Shown in pieces: positions 16,118 through 24,577 of a DNA stretch of 34,492 nucleotides. Source of the DNA: Gammaproteobacteria bacterium (GTDB lineage: Bacteria > Pseudomonadota > Gammaproteobacteria > Pseudomonadales > Azotimanducaceae). Each line of letters starts with the position of its first letter. The first letter of the stretch is position 1. Made by a program: the position numbers and the translations under genes. The stretch covers positions 1-34,492 of the forward strand of contig JAPPIX010000309.1 of NCBI GenBank assembly GCA_028820495.1, written 5' to 3'. A model generated the notes under the pieces. That model was given only the letters and a program-made list of their open reading frames with translations, searched no databases and was not told the origin of the DNA.

Positions 16118-17581
16118 TTAGTGCGGCGTGGTCCAAGTACCGCCAAGCGCCCGGTGCAAGGCCAAGCGTGCGTACCCGAGGTCGCGCTTGCCGCCCGCCA
16201 GTGCCGATTCGGCGCTGACCAAAAGCTGCCGAGCCCCCAAGTAGTTCCCGTAGTCCGCCACGCCAGCCAGGTAACGCCGCTCCTGCAGCGCCGCCTCGGC
16301 GGAAGCCGCTTCCAAGAGTGTGGTCAGCAGCGTAACGCGGCGAGCGCTGCTCTCCAACCCGGCCAATGCGGCCTCCACCTCGTTGACGGCAGTCACGACG
16401 GATCGCCCGAACGCCGCCCCGGCCTCGGCGAGTTGGGCTTCGGCAAGCGCCACGTTACCGCGCAGTCGACCGCCTTGGAACACCGGCAGGAGCAGGTTGG
16501 CGCTCAGATTCTCGAACCACTGATCCGGATCGAACCAGTCGCCGGATTCAGTGGCCTGCAAGCCGATGGAACCGGACAGGGACAGCGAAGGCAGCAACGC
16601 CGCCCGGCGGGCCCCAACCGCGAAGCGGGCAGCCTCCATCCGCTGCCGCGCGGCGCTGACGTCGGGCCGCTGCGCCAGCAGGTCGGCTGGGATGCCCGCC
16701 GGAGCCGGGGCAGACGCCGCATCCGGTTCGAACGCATCGGGCAGCAGACGCTCAAGGTCAGGACGATGCCCGCCGAGCAGGATCCAGAGCCGCCCTTCTG
16801 CGTCGGCCAAGCGACCTGTCATGCGCGGCAGTTCGGCCTGCGCTTCGGCCAAGGCGCGCTCGGCGGCATAGAGATCGCGAATGTCGCTCAGGCCCCTTTC
16901 GTAGCCGACCGCCGCCAGCGATGCCCGCTCTTGGAAAATCCCGGCGATTTCGCCGGCCAAGCGCCGCTGGCAGCGCAAATCGACGATCTCGAGGTAGGTC
17001 GCAACCGTTTCGGCAAGCACCCCGATGCGCGCGGCTTGAAAGTCCGCTTCGGAGGCCAGATGCTCCGCGCCTGCCGCGAACGCCGCATTGCGGTGGCGAC
17101 CCCAGAAGTCAGCCTCGTAGGCGAAGTCCGCGCCCAGCGAATAGGTGGTCAGATCGAGCCGGTCCGGCAGCGTGAAGCCAAACGCCTCGGTCACATCGGA
17201 ACCCAGCCCGAGTTCATCAAGCTGAGCGCCCAAGCCGGCGTTGGTCGGCGCATCAAAGCGGTTCACGCCAAGCGACGCCTGCGCCGTCGGAAAGCGCGCC
17301 GCGGCGGCGATGCGAGCCCGGGCTCGGGCCTGATCGACGCGGGCGACCGCTTCGGCAAGATCGAAGCTCGAGTCGAGCGCCGTCTCCATGACCCGGTCGA
17401 GCACCGGGTCCGCGAAGGACTTCCACCACTCAAGCGATTCGGGCCAGCGCTGCGCCCCGGCTTCAACGAGGTCATCCGAACGAACCAACGCCGCCTCGGA
17501 GACCGGGGCAGGCGGGGTCAGAGAGCAGGCCGTCGCCAGCAATCCAACGAGCGTCATGAATAGCGCCACCGACGCCGCCAT
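16118..17581 (-). CDS. TolC/NodT-family outer-membrane channel lipoprotein
   Basis: 487 residues from ATG 17581, preceded by AAGGAGAG; this start puts a lipoprotein signal peptide at the N-terminus (ALFMTLVGLLATAC, lipobox LATAC, Cys about residue 19). The frame stays open to 17629, but that start would bury the signal. Two repeated outer-membrane-efflux halves are visible, each with a long coiled-coil region such as LAEAVARVDQARARARIAAAARFPTAQASLGV and ISAARQRMEAARFAVG-like segments with PSLSLSGSIG. NodT-type channels complete tripartite pumps. It is the first gene of the channel-adaptor-P450 operon. Confidence 0.92.
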   Translation of the reverse strand: MAASVALFMTLVGLLATACSLTPPAPVSEAALVRSDDLVEAGAQRWPESLEWWKSFADPVLDRVMETALDSSFDLAEAVARVDQARARARIAAAARFPTAQASLGVNRFDAPTNAGLGAQLDELGLGSDVTEAFGFTLPDRLDLTTYSLGADFAYEADFWGRHRNAAFAAGAEHLASEADFQAARIGVLAETVATYLEIVDLRCQRRLAGEIAGIFQERASLAAVGYERGLSDIRDLYAAERALAEAQAELPRMTGRLADAEGRLWILLGGHRPDLERLLPDAFEPDAASAPAPAGIPADLLAQRPDVSAARQRMEAARFAVGARRAALLPSLSLSGSIGLQATESGDWFDPDQWFENLSANLLLPVFQGGRLRGNVALAEAQLAEAGAAFGRSVVTAVNEVEAALAGLESSARRVTLLTTLLEAASAEAALQERRYLAGVADYGNYLGARQLLVSAESALAGGKRDLGYARLALHRALGGTWTTPH

Positions 17582-17724
17582 GTTCTCTCCTTGCGCTGCG
17601 ACATCAACAAAACAGTTGGGTTGCCGCAAACCCTACACCCTCCATTGCTGGCAAAGCAACGCAAGTGGGAAGGGTTCGGCATGGACTAGAATGAGGGTGC
17701 CCCAGAACAGCCAGTTGAGAGCTA

Positions 17725-18000
17725 ATGAAGTCCCTGCCTCCCGGCGTCGAGTTCTACCGGCGCACACCGGAGTTCACCGAGGCGACCATCCCGGCGGGAC
17801 TCAGAAGATCCCATCGGACGAAAGCCGGGGTCTGGGGTCGGATAACGGTTTTGGAGGGACGGTTGCTTTATCGAGTTCTCGAATCGCCGGAGGGCGAGGC
17901 CACGCTGAACGCCGGCAATCCCGGAATCGTGGAGCCGGAGGTTCGGCACGAAGTCGAACCCCTGGGCAGCGTGCGTTTCTTTATCGAGTTCTACCGATGA
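17725..18000 (+). CDS. DUF1971 (YeaR/TehB-N-like cupin) protein
   Basis: 91 residues, the full size of the domain. The family pattern is clear: LPPGVEFYRRTPEFTEATIPAGL, then HRTKAGVWGRITVLEGRLLYRV, GNPGIVEPEVRHEVEPLG and VRFFIEFYR. It is a small cupin-like fold found alone (YeaR, induced by nitrate/nitric oxide in enteric bacteria) or fused to TehB. The molecular role is not established; metabolite or tellurite-related binding has been suggested. It is divergent from the tolC operon. A TAGAAT at about 17687 could serve as its -10 box. Placement near FixLJ is suggestive only. Confidence 0.85.
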   Translation: MKSLPPGVEFYRRTPEFTEATIPAGLRRSHRTKAGVWGRITVLEGRLLYRVLESPEGEATLNAGNPGIVEPEVRHEVEPLGSVRFFIEFYR

Positions 18001-18179
18001 TGCGGCTGGCATCGCCGCAACGGGGCGCTCAGTGCTTGTGTGCCCTGCCTTACTCTGAATCTTCAGCAGCAAGTGTTGTGGAGTTCGCGGTTGGATGCAC
18101 TAACATGCACCCGTTCCATGAATTCAGTCGTTTCACAAATCGTTGACAGTTTTGACTACAAAGCTAGGAGAACGGCACT

Positions 18180-19715
18180 ATGACAAATCGGCGACTGGCG
18201 AAGGTCATGATCGCTGCGAGCGGTCTTTTGGTTAGCAGCGGCACCGCGTTGGCCCAGCACCACCTGTTGCCGCTGTTCCTGTCCGCTTCCAACACCACTC
18301 AACATTCGGCATCGGGCGTCCGTCAGGAGAGTTTCGTTCGCATCATCAACCACTCTGACGAAGAGGCGCTGGTGGCGATTGAAGGCTACGATGATGCCGG
18401 GGAATACAGCTTTGCGGAGCTTCTGCTGGGCGCCAAGAAAACCATTCACCTCAACTCCGAAGACGTGGAGAACGGTAATCCCGACAAGAACCTGTCCATT
18501 GGATTGGGGCCGTCGACAAAGGGCAATTGGCGCCTGCATCTGTTCACGCGCGGCAAGCAACACATCGAACCAACCGCGTACATCCGCACACGCCCTGACG
18601 GCTTTCTCACCAGCATGTCCGCAGTGGCCCCGTTCAGCAACCGTGGCAAGCGGCATGGCGTGTCCATTTTCAACCCGGCCAGCAACGTCAACCAACGCAG
18701 TTGGCTGCGTTTGGTGAATATGACCCCCGACGATGCCGAGATCACCATTAGCGGGGTCGATGATGCTGGCGTTCCCGCGCCAGGCGGAGAAGTTCGGCTG
18801 TCTTTGCTCGGTCACGAGGCGGTGGCGTTGACTTCCGAGGCGCTTGAGTCAGGGGTCGGCGAAGACATCGAATTGACGGGCAATCTTGGCGAGAAGCTGG
18901 CGCTTGGAAAGTGGCAACTTGAGGTCGTCTCCGATCAAACCATCATCGTGATGAGCCTGCTGGACACTCCGACCGGGCATCTGTCCAATCTCTCCGCTCC
19001 CAAGGCCGACTACCGAAGCCCAGTCGGCCTCTGGGAGGTGGGGTTTGAGGATGGCCTGACGGGTGGCTACCTCATCTTCACTCCGGACAAGCGTCTCCAC
19101 GGATGGGCGCCTGAGACGGATTTGGTCCGAGTTCTGGACGGCGAATGGGTTGACTGGAGCTACGACGAGCTTGCAGGTTCCGGGCTCGCTTATGCGTCGG
19201 GCACATTGGTGGCTGACGACATTGAGCTGCGCCCCATCGACGGTGCGGGCCAAGCTTTCGGGCTTCGCGCCGAATATCGTCCGGACGATTGGATGCGAGG
19301 CCCCATCTTCATTGACCACGACGGGGAGCCGCATGTTCGGGAACTTTTCGGTTCGGCTCTCAACGGCTTCGACCGCGGGGCCGACATTCCGTCGCTGGCG
19401 GGGACCTGGACAGCCGATGAAGGCGATTTTTCGCTCTCGGTCAACTCGGAGGGTGAATTCAGCGGCTCGCTGCGAGTGGGCGATTTCGATTGCGAGTTGT
19501 CCGATGTCCTCACGGATGTCCACCCTGCGCACACCCTCTTCCGCAGTGCCATGGAGGCGAATTGCTTGCCCGCAGACAAGAACCTGGAAATGACGCTCGC
19601 CATTATCGATAGGCCCAATGCGCCGGGCCTCGGCGATCGCGCCTTAGTGTTCGTCGTCTCGTCGGACAAGCGAGGCGCGGTTGGCGCCGCATTGACACGG
19701 CAGTTGTCTCCTTAA
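18180..19715 (+). CDS. Secreted protein with two tandem repeat domains, function unknown
   Basis: 511 residues, with AGGAGA ahead of the ATG. A Sec signal peptide is evident (MIAASGLLVSSGTALA, cleavage about residue 25). Two copies of a domain of about 105 residues follow: the first starts near 48 (SFVRIINHSDEEALVAIEGYDDAG), the second near 165 (SWLRLVNMTPDDAEITISGVDDAG). Each ends with a strand containing LSNLSA or TSMSAVAP. The C-terminal half (from about 275) has a GLWEVGFEDGLTGGYLIFTP segment and a later GTWTADEGDFSLSVNSEGEFSGSL segment that look like related beta sheets. No enzyme motif is seen. It is convergent with the acylase gene, leaving only 3 bp between the stops. TTGACA at 18143-18148 is a possible -35 box without a clear -10. 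Confidence 0.75.
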   Translation: MTNRRLAKVMIAASGLLVSSGTALAQHHLLPLFLSASNTTQHSASGVRQESFVRIINHSDEEALVAIEGYDDAGEYSFAELLLGAKKTIHLNSEDVENGNPDKNLSIGLGPSTKGNWRLHLFTRGKQHIEPTAYIRTRPDGFLTSMSAVAPFSNRGKRHGVSIFNPASNVNQRSWLRLVNMTPDDAEITISGVDDAGVPAPGGEVRLSLLGHEAVALTSEALESGVGEDIELTGNLGEKLALGKWQLEVVSDQTIIVMSLLDTPTGHLSNLSAPKADYRSPVGLWEVGFEDGLTGGYLIFTPDKRLHGWAPETDLVRVLDGEWVDWSYDELAGSGLAYASGTLVADDIELRPIDGAGQAFGLRAEYRPDDWMRGPIFIDHDGEPHVRELFGSALNGFDRGADIPSLAGTWTADEGDFSLSVNSEGEFSGSLRVGDFDCELSDVLTDVHPAHTLFRSAMEANCLPADKNLEMTLAIIDRPNAPGLGDRALVFVVSSDKRGAVGAALTRQLSP

Positions 19716-19718
19716 CCG

Positions 19719-22211
19719 CTACTCCTCGACGACCACCGTCTCGCCGATCTGCGCGGCGCTGATGTCGGCTTCGCAATAAGGGAAGCGCACCCACTCCTTG
19801 CGGCTGTACAACTCGGTTTGGTCGGCGAAGTAGGACGAATCCGGGTCGCTCGATTGGGACGGCACCAGCAGGGTGTCGGCGATTGGGCACTCGTCATCGT
19901 CCCAAGTCACTGCCTGGAGGTGGGAGTTACCGCCGTGCGCCAGATAGCCGCCGTCCTCAAGGCGGGACGAGATTGCGCCATAAACCCCGAGGTCGCCGTC
20001 GGCCCCGTGGATGGGGATGCGCAGGTTGTTGCGGGCAGCGAACTGCACGTCGCCCCAAGGCGCATCCAAGGCCACGCCGGCCTCCTCAAGGGCCAGCACG
20101 GCTTCGCTTAGGGCGTTGATGACCAGCGCCCGGTTGCGGGATTGGCTGAGGTCGATGCCGCGCGGCGTACCAAGCGGGTCTTCCGGGTCGAAGTCCACCG
20201 CCCAGAAGCGGTCACTTTTCACGATGTTGGTGAAGTCGTCCGCCAACTCACGGCGAATCCCGCGCCAGAACTCGCGGAAAACCTGGGTGCCGCGGCTATC
20301 CACGTCCGCCTTGCGGTCCCATTCGGCGAGCGCATCGCAGGCGGCGAGCGCCCGCCGCTCGGCCTCGTCGGCGGTATCGGCAGGCAGCCCCGCGCACAGT
20401 GCGAGGGCGTCATCCAAGGTCAGTTCGGCAGCGAAGACGCGGTTGCCGAACATCAGGCCCTTGAGCGAATCCAGCGTGAAGCCGGGGGCGCTGTCCAAGC
20501 CGTCGGTGGCGTTGCGCCGTTCCTCCACCATCAAATGGCCGATGCGGGTGCGCAGCATTTGCTGTTGATCCTCTCCGCCCAGCCAGCCGAACACCAGCGG
20601 GTAGCCGGTGAGCGGGTTGTTGGGATCGCTCAGCCAGTAGCTGTCGTTGCTGTTGCCGACGTAGTCCCGGGTGCGGATCTTGGGCCGCGCATCGTAACCG
20701 TAAAGGCCTGAGTCCTCCGGGCTGTCCGAGTCCTCGCCCCACTCGCAATCCGGGTCGCTGCCGTCGAGCACCAACGCGGCGTTGTTGGCCAGCCCCGCCA
20801 GCAGCCGTCCGATGCGGGTGAGGCAGTCGTCGAGTTGCGCCTGGGTGACGTGGGGAATGGCAGCCACCTCCCCATAGAAGGCCTCGCCGTCGCGGTCCGC
20901 AGCCAAGGTGTGGAACACCGGCGTGGCGATGCTTTTGAGGGCGTCGGTGAAATCGTCCATGTCCTCGGCCTGCCCCATGCGCCGATACTGCTCGAAGAAG
21001 GCCTCGGCCCTTAAGCTGTTGGCGTCGCGCAAAGCCAGCACGCTGCCGTTGGCAAGGGGCCAAGTGCCGAACAGGGGGCTGATCTCCTTGAGATTGACGA
21101 TGGGGCCGAAGTGGGAGCGGTAGAAGGTGTGGGAGCGCTCCTCCAGCGAGCCGTCCTCCAACTGCACTTGAATGGCCACTTCCTCGGTGGTGATGTCGCG
21201 CCACTCGCCGTCGTAGCGGTACTGCATCAGGTCCAAGGGGTTGAGCTCGAGTTCGTAGAGGGTGAAGCGGGTGGCGAAGGAGGTGGTGTGGGTCCAGGCC
21301 AGATCGCTGTTGAAGCCGATGCCCACCCAGGGCAGCCCCTGCAGGGCCGCGCCGGCCACGTCGTACTCCCCCGGCAAGGTCAGATGCACCTGGTAGAAGC
21401 TGCCGTCGCCGGTCCAGGAGCGATGCGGGTTGCCGAGCAGCAGCCCCTTGCCGGATTGGCTCAAGTCCCGGCCCACCGCCAGCGCGTTGCTGCCTTGGCC
21501 GGGCTGGCGGAGCGCCTTGGCGAGGCGGCTTAAGCCTTTGATGAGCGCGTCTTGGTCCGCCCCATCGATCCCAAAAGGATTATCGAGGCTTGGACCCTCG
21601 GTGTTGTAGATGGCCCGGCGCACGATGCCTTCGTCGGAACCGCCCTTCAAGGGCAGCCGGCCAATCAGCATCCACAAGTCCGTTGCGTCGATTTCATGCA
21701 CCCATTCCGCATCCCGGCAGCCCGAGTCGCCCTCCGGCAGGTTTTCCACCCCCGTCTCCCGGAGATGGCGGTTCATGCCGAAGGCGAAGCCCTCCACCAA
21801 GCGGTGGGCGTCGCTGTCCGCATCGGGCTGGAAGTTGGCGGTGAAGTCGTCCTTGCCGCCAAACAGAAAGCGCAGCACGAAGTCAGTGACCGGATCGCCG
21901 TCCGCCTCGCCGAGCAGTTCCGCGGAGCGGCTGGTGGCGGCGGCGATGCCACGCATGGCCATGCAAAACTGGTCCTGCGCGTAGGCGTACCCGTAACCGT
22001 AGCCGAGGCTGCCCCAATCGTCGGCCTCGACGTGGGGGATGCCGTACTCCGTGCGCCGGATGGTGGCGCTGAACCGCGGCTCCGGCTCGGCGGGCGAATC
22101 GGAAGCCTCCGTTGACGATGATGAACCGCCGCCCCCGCAGCCAGCGGTGGTTAGCAGCAGGATGAGGGCGAAAATCGACGGGATTCGCCGGGGCGATACG
22201 ATCCAAAGCAT
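19719..22211 (-). CDS. Penicillin/AHL acylase-family Ntn hydrolase, lipoprotein
   Basis: 830 residues from ATG 22211, chosen because it puts a lipoprotein signal first (FALILLLTTAGC, Cys25) followed by a Gly/Ser linker; the frame is open to 22352. The order is that of the acylase precursor: an alpha part with TEYGIPHVEADDWGSLGYGYGYAYAQDQF, a linker, then the autocatalytic site Gly240-Ser241 in GQGSNALAVGRD, where Ser241 becomes the N-terminal nucleophile of the beta chain. GNPHRSWTGDGSFYQVHL and LPWVGIGFNSDLAWTHT follow. Members cleave acyl amides such as aculeacin, penicillin or N-acyl homoserine lactones. It is probably periplasmic and membrane-anchored; the substrate is undetermined. The ribosome site is weak. 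Confidence 0.88.
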   Translation of the reverse strand: MLWIVSPRRIPSIFALILLLTTAGCGGGGSSSSTEASDSPAEPEPRFSATIRRTEYGIPHVEADDWGSLGYGYGYAYAQDQFCMAMRGIAAATSRSAELLGEADGDPVTDFVLRFLFGGKDDFTANFQPDADSDAHRLVEGFAFGMNRHLRETGVENLPEGDSGCRDAEWVHEIDATDLWMLIGRLPLKGGSDEGIVRRAIYNTEGPSLDNPFGIDGADQDALIKGLSRLAKALRQPGQGSNALAVGRDLSQSGKGLLLGNPHRSWTGDGSFYQVHLTLPGEYDVAGAALQGLPWVGIGFNSDLAWTHTTSFATRFTLYELELNPLDLMQYRYDGEWRDITTEEVAIQVQLEDGSLEERSHTFYRSHFGPIVNLKEISPLFGTWPLANGSVLALRDANSLRAEAFFEQYRRMGQAEDMDDFTDALKSIATPVFHTLAADRDGEAFYGEVAAIPHVTQAQLDDCLTRIGRLLAGLANNAALVLDGSDPDCEWGEDSDSPEDSGLYGYDARPKIRTRDYVGNSNDSYWLSDPNNPLTGYPLVFGWLGGEDQQQMLRTRIGHLMVEERRNATDGLDSAPGFTLDSLKGLMFGNRVFAAELTLDDALALCAGLPADTADEAERRALAACDALAEWDRKADVDSRGTQVFREFWRGIRRELADDFTNIVKSDRFWAVDFDPEDPLGTPRGIDLSQSRNRALVINALSEAVLALEEAGVALDAPWGDVQFAARNNLRIPIHGADGDLGVYGAISSRLEDGGYLAHGGNSHLQAVTWDDDECPIADTLLVPSQSSDPDSSYFADQTELYSRKEWVRFPYCEADISAAQIGETVVVEE

Positions 22212-22354
22212 TGAGGGTGACTCTGAAGTGGGTGCGAATGAGGCGTCAGTGCGACCACGGGCAATTGTAGCAAAGGCAAGGCCATCATCACTGAAATGCC
22301 GTAGGCAATTTGCCCTTTGGAACCAGAAATGGCTATGCGCGCACAGAAACAAGG

Positions 22355-22391
22355 TTGCATCACATCATCATTGAAAATAACATCTGATGTG
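22355..22391 (+). promoter_or_regulatory. vapBC promoter with overlapping inverted repeat
   Basis: TTGCAT (22355-22360) and TAACAT (22378-22383) are 17 bp apart. CACATCA (22361-22367) and TGATGTG (22385-22391) form a perfect 7-bp inverted repeat straddling the -10 box, and ACATCTGATGT (22380-22390) is itself a palindrome. This is a natural site for VapB self-repression. The transcript leader would be only about 10-20 bases. Confidence 0.45.
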
Positions 22392-22408
22392 CAGATTGGA
22401 TGGATGAG

Positions 22409-22636
22409 ATGAGAACCACGCTTGACATTGACGGTCCGATCCTCCGAGAACTGAAAAAGCGCCAGACCAAGGAGGGCAAGTCCCTTGGCAGGCTCGTATC
22501 GGACCTGCTTGCGCGCGCTTTGCAGGAGGAGGCGGCACCTGCCGATGGCCCGCAACCGGCCTGGATTGCCAAGCCGATGGGCGCGCGCGTCAATCTCTCG
22601 GACAAGGAAGCGGTTTACAGGCTGCTGGACCGTTAG
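22409..22636 (+). CDS. vapB: VapB-type ribbon-helix-helix antitoxin
   Basis: About 75 residues. MRTTLDIDGPILRELKKRQTKEG is the ribbon-helix-helix DNA-binding part typical of VapB partners of the M. tuberculosis-like PIN toxins, followed by KSLGRLVSDLLARAL. The tail PAWIAKPMGARVNLSDKEAVYRLLD is the toxin-binding segment. An in-frame ATG at 22400 would add three residues and cannot be excluded. The toxin gene begins 21 bp after the stop. Confidence 0.88.
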   Translation: MRTTLDIDGPILRELKKRQTKEGKSLGRLVSDLLARALQEEAAPADGPQPAWIAKPMGARVNLSDKEAVYRLLDR

Positions 22637-22657
22637 CGCGGTGGGAGCGATGCGCCC

Positions 22658-23092
22658 ATGAGCTACTCATTGGACGTAAACATCCTGCTCTATGCGTCAG
22701 ACACATCGAGCCCATTCCATGCCGAGGCGGAGGGCTTTCTGCAATCCTGCATGAACCGGCGCGACCTGTTTTACCTGAGTTGGCCGACCATCATGGGTTA
22801 CCTGAGGATTGCCACGCACCCATCGATTTTCGATGAACCGCTGACGCCGGAAGATGCGATGGCCAATGTGGAGACGCTGCTCAATCTGCCGCATTGCCGC
22901 TGCCTCTCGGAAGAGGACGGCTTCTGGGAAACGTGGCGAACGGTTGCCGACGAAACGCAGGTGCGTGGCAATCTGGTCCCGGATGCTCATCTCGCGGCGC
23001 TGCTTCGCTTTCACGGCGTGCGCAGGCTGTACACGCACGACCGGGACTTTCGCAGATTCGACTTTCTCGAAGTGAAGGACCCTGTAGCCTGA
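22658..23092 (+). CDS. vapC: VapC-type PIN-domain ribonuclease toxin
   Basis: 144 residues. PIN acids are Asp in YSLDVNILLYAS, Asp in LVPDAHLAALLRFHG and Asp in LYTHDRDFRRF. The mid-region SWPTIMGYLRIATHPSIF is typical of the VapC subgroup paired with ribbon-helix-helix VapB; its conserved Glu is not obvious in my reading. The ATG follows GGTGGGAGCG, a usable ribosome site. It is expected to be an Mg-dependent RNase controlled by the upstream antitoxin. The gene looks complete. Confidence 0.9.
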   Translation: MSYSLDVNILLYASDTSSPFHAEAEGFLQSCMNRRDLFYLSWPTIMGYLRIATHPSIFDEPLTPEDAMANVETLLNLPHCRCLSEEDGFWETWRTVADETQVRGNLVPDAHLAALLRFHGVRRLYTHDRDFRRFDFLEVKDPVA

Positions 23093-23419
23093 CGGTGCAA
23101 CCGGTCCGTGGCGGTGAAGATGTCCGCCGCGATTCCTGGGAATCGGAGAGTGCCGCCGTAACTGTCGCCAGACGTGAGGCGCACCATCTCGGACGCGATG
23201 CCAAGACCACCCGGGGCGCGGCTCTGACAGATGCCGACTTGGATCGCCTGCCTGGCATTCTGGCAGCGCCACAGGCTGTGCTCTTTGACACACATTGCAA
23301 GCACACTTCTTCGCCTCACTGCAATTGTTGGCAACAACGGACTGGGCGGCCGTTTGACGCCGAACTCCGTTCAACCATAATGCGCCAATGGACGCGGGCG
23401 ATTCCAGAAGCAAAGGCGA
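23093..23419. other. Intergenic stretch with a possible nuclease relic and the fixL-like promoter
   Basis: These 327 bp hold no intact gene. On the plus strand 23131-23292 reads SAAVTVARREAHHLGRD, then GAALTDADLDRLPGILAAPQAVLFD. This resembles the middle of phage-associated barnase/ColicinE5-like nuclease domains, but without a start or a proper end. A promoter-like TTGACG (23354-23359), 16 bp, CATAAT (23376-23381) points at the kinase gene. Confidence 0.4.
23354..23381 (+). promoter_or_regulatory. Sigma-70-like promoter for the fixLJ-like operon
   Basis: TTGACG at 23354-23359 and CATAAT at 23376-23381 are separated by 16 bp; five of six bases match consensus in each box. The kinase ATG lies about 39 bp downstream. 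Confidence 0.5.
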
Positions 23420-24577
23420 ATGGTGAAGGGCTCCCCGCCGGCAAGGGGAGTCTCTGAATCGCCGTCCGCTCTCGGCGTGGACAAGCTTCGCCGGGTGGTC
23501 GATGCGGCTCTGGACGGCATGGTCGTGATCGATTCGGCCGGGACGGTTCTGCTCTACAACGCCGCATGCGAACGGCTGTTCGGGTATTCCGCAGAGGAAG
23601 TGCTTGGCAACAACGTCAACCTGCTCATGACGCCGCGGGACCGGCGCAACCACGACACGTACATCCGCAACTACCTGCAGACCGGCACGGCGAAGGTCAT
23701 CGGCAAAGGCCGCGACGTGACGGGCCGGCGCAAGGACGGTGCGACCTTTCCGATACGCCTGTCGGTCGGCGAACTGCGGGACGACGCCGATGCGCCGCTC
23801 TTTGTCGGCACGTTGCACGACCTCACGGAGACGCTGGGGGCCCGTGCGCGCATCGAGGAGCTGAGATCGGAGCTGATGCGGGTTGCGCGAGCGAACATCG
23901 TCGGGGAGATGGGATCGGCTCTGGCGCACGAGCTCACCCAGCCGCTGTCCGCCATCGTCGGATTCGTGGAAGCCAGCGCCGCGTTGCTCGACCAAGGCGG
24001 CGGCGAGGTGCCGGAAAAGGTTCGCGAGTACATGGAACAGGCCGTCGCCCAGTCGCTGCGGGCAGGCGATGTCGTCCGGCTGCTGCGCGAGTTCACGGCC
24101 AGGGGGGAGACCGAGCGCTCCGTGAACGACATCAACGTGGTCGTCGAGGAGACCTTCCGGCTGGCGACGCTGGGAACGGCCGCCGACGGAATCGACGTGA
24201 AGCTGGACCTCGCGGCGGACCTACCCCCGGTGCTCATCGACCAAGTTCAGATCCAGCAGGTGGTTCTGAATCTGGTCCGCAACAGCATCGACGCCCTGAG
24301 CGATTCCGAGGCCCCCGCGATCACCTTGGAGACCGTGGCAGGCCGGGAGAGGGTCGAAGTGGTCGTCCGCGACAACGGGCCCGGGATCTCGCCGGACGTT
24401 CGAGAGCGGGTGTTCGAGCCGTTCGTTTCGACCAAGCCGGACGGCATCGGCATCGGGCTGAGCATCTGCCGTACCATCATCGAGGCGCACGGGGGCAGGA
24501 TTGAAGTCGAGGCCGGCACCGAGTGCGGAGCGGCGTTCCGCTTTTCAGTTCCGGTATTCGACGAATCGACCGGATGA
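23420..24577 (+). CDS. fixL: FixL-like heme-PAS sensor histidine kinase
   Basis: 385 residues. A single PAS domain occupies about 20-140 and continues into the kinase. His78 in RRNHDTYIRNY aligns with the proximal heme ligand of Bradyrhizobium FixL (RSRHDSYI), and Arg98 in IGKGRDVTGRRKDG aligns with its oxygen-contacting Arg; both pairs are 20 residues apart. The phospho-acceptor is His170 in ALAHELTQPLSAI. The ATPase N box is in NLVRNSIDAL, and the G boxes are DNGPGIS and GIGIGLSICRTII. There are no membrane segments, so this is a soluble FixL type. The protein should sense oxygen (or NO/CO) and phosphorylate the partner at 24574. The stop overlaps the partner's start (ATGA). The upstream AAGG is close to the ATG, so a slightly later start is possible. 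Confidence 0.88.
   Translation: MVKGSPPARGVSESPSALGVDKLRRVVDAALDGMVVIDSAGTVLLYNAACERLFGYSAEEVLGNNVNLLMTPRDRRNHDTYIRNYLQTGTAKVIGKGRDVTGRRKDGATFPIRLSVGELRDDADAPLFVGTLHDLTETLGARARIEELRSELMRVARANIVGEMGSALAHELTQPLSAIVGFVEASAALLDQGGGEVPEKVREYMEQAVAQSLRAGDVVRLLREFTARGETERSVNDINVVVEETFRLATLGTAADGIDVKLDLAADLPPVLIDQVQIQQVVLNLVRNSIDALSDSEAPAITLETVAGRERVEVVVRDNGPGISPDVRERVFEPFVSTKPDGIGIGLSICRTIIEAHGGRIEVEAGTECGAAFRFSVPVFDESTG

Noticed and set aside
15485-17563. A 692-codon open frame on the plus strand opposite the adaptor and channel genes
   Set aside because: Its translation is rich in Arg/Gly/His with no domain pattern, while the minus strand carries two clear families. It is an antisense shadow caused by high GC.
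17582-17629. A start for the channel protein 16 codons further upstream
   Set aside because: It would place 16 polar residues before the lipoprotein signal; the ATG at 17581 has AAGGAGAG upstream.
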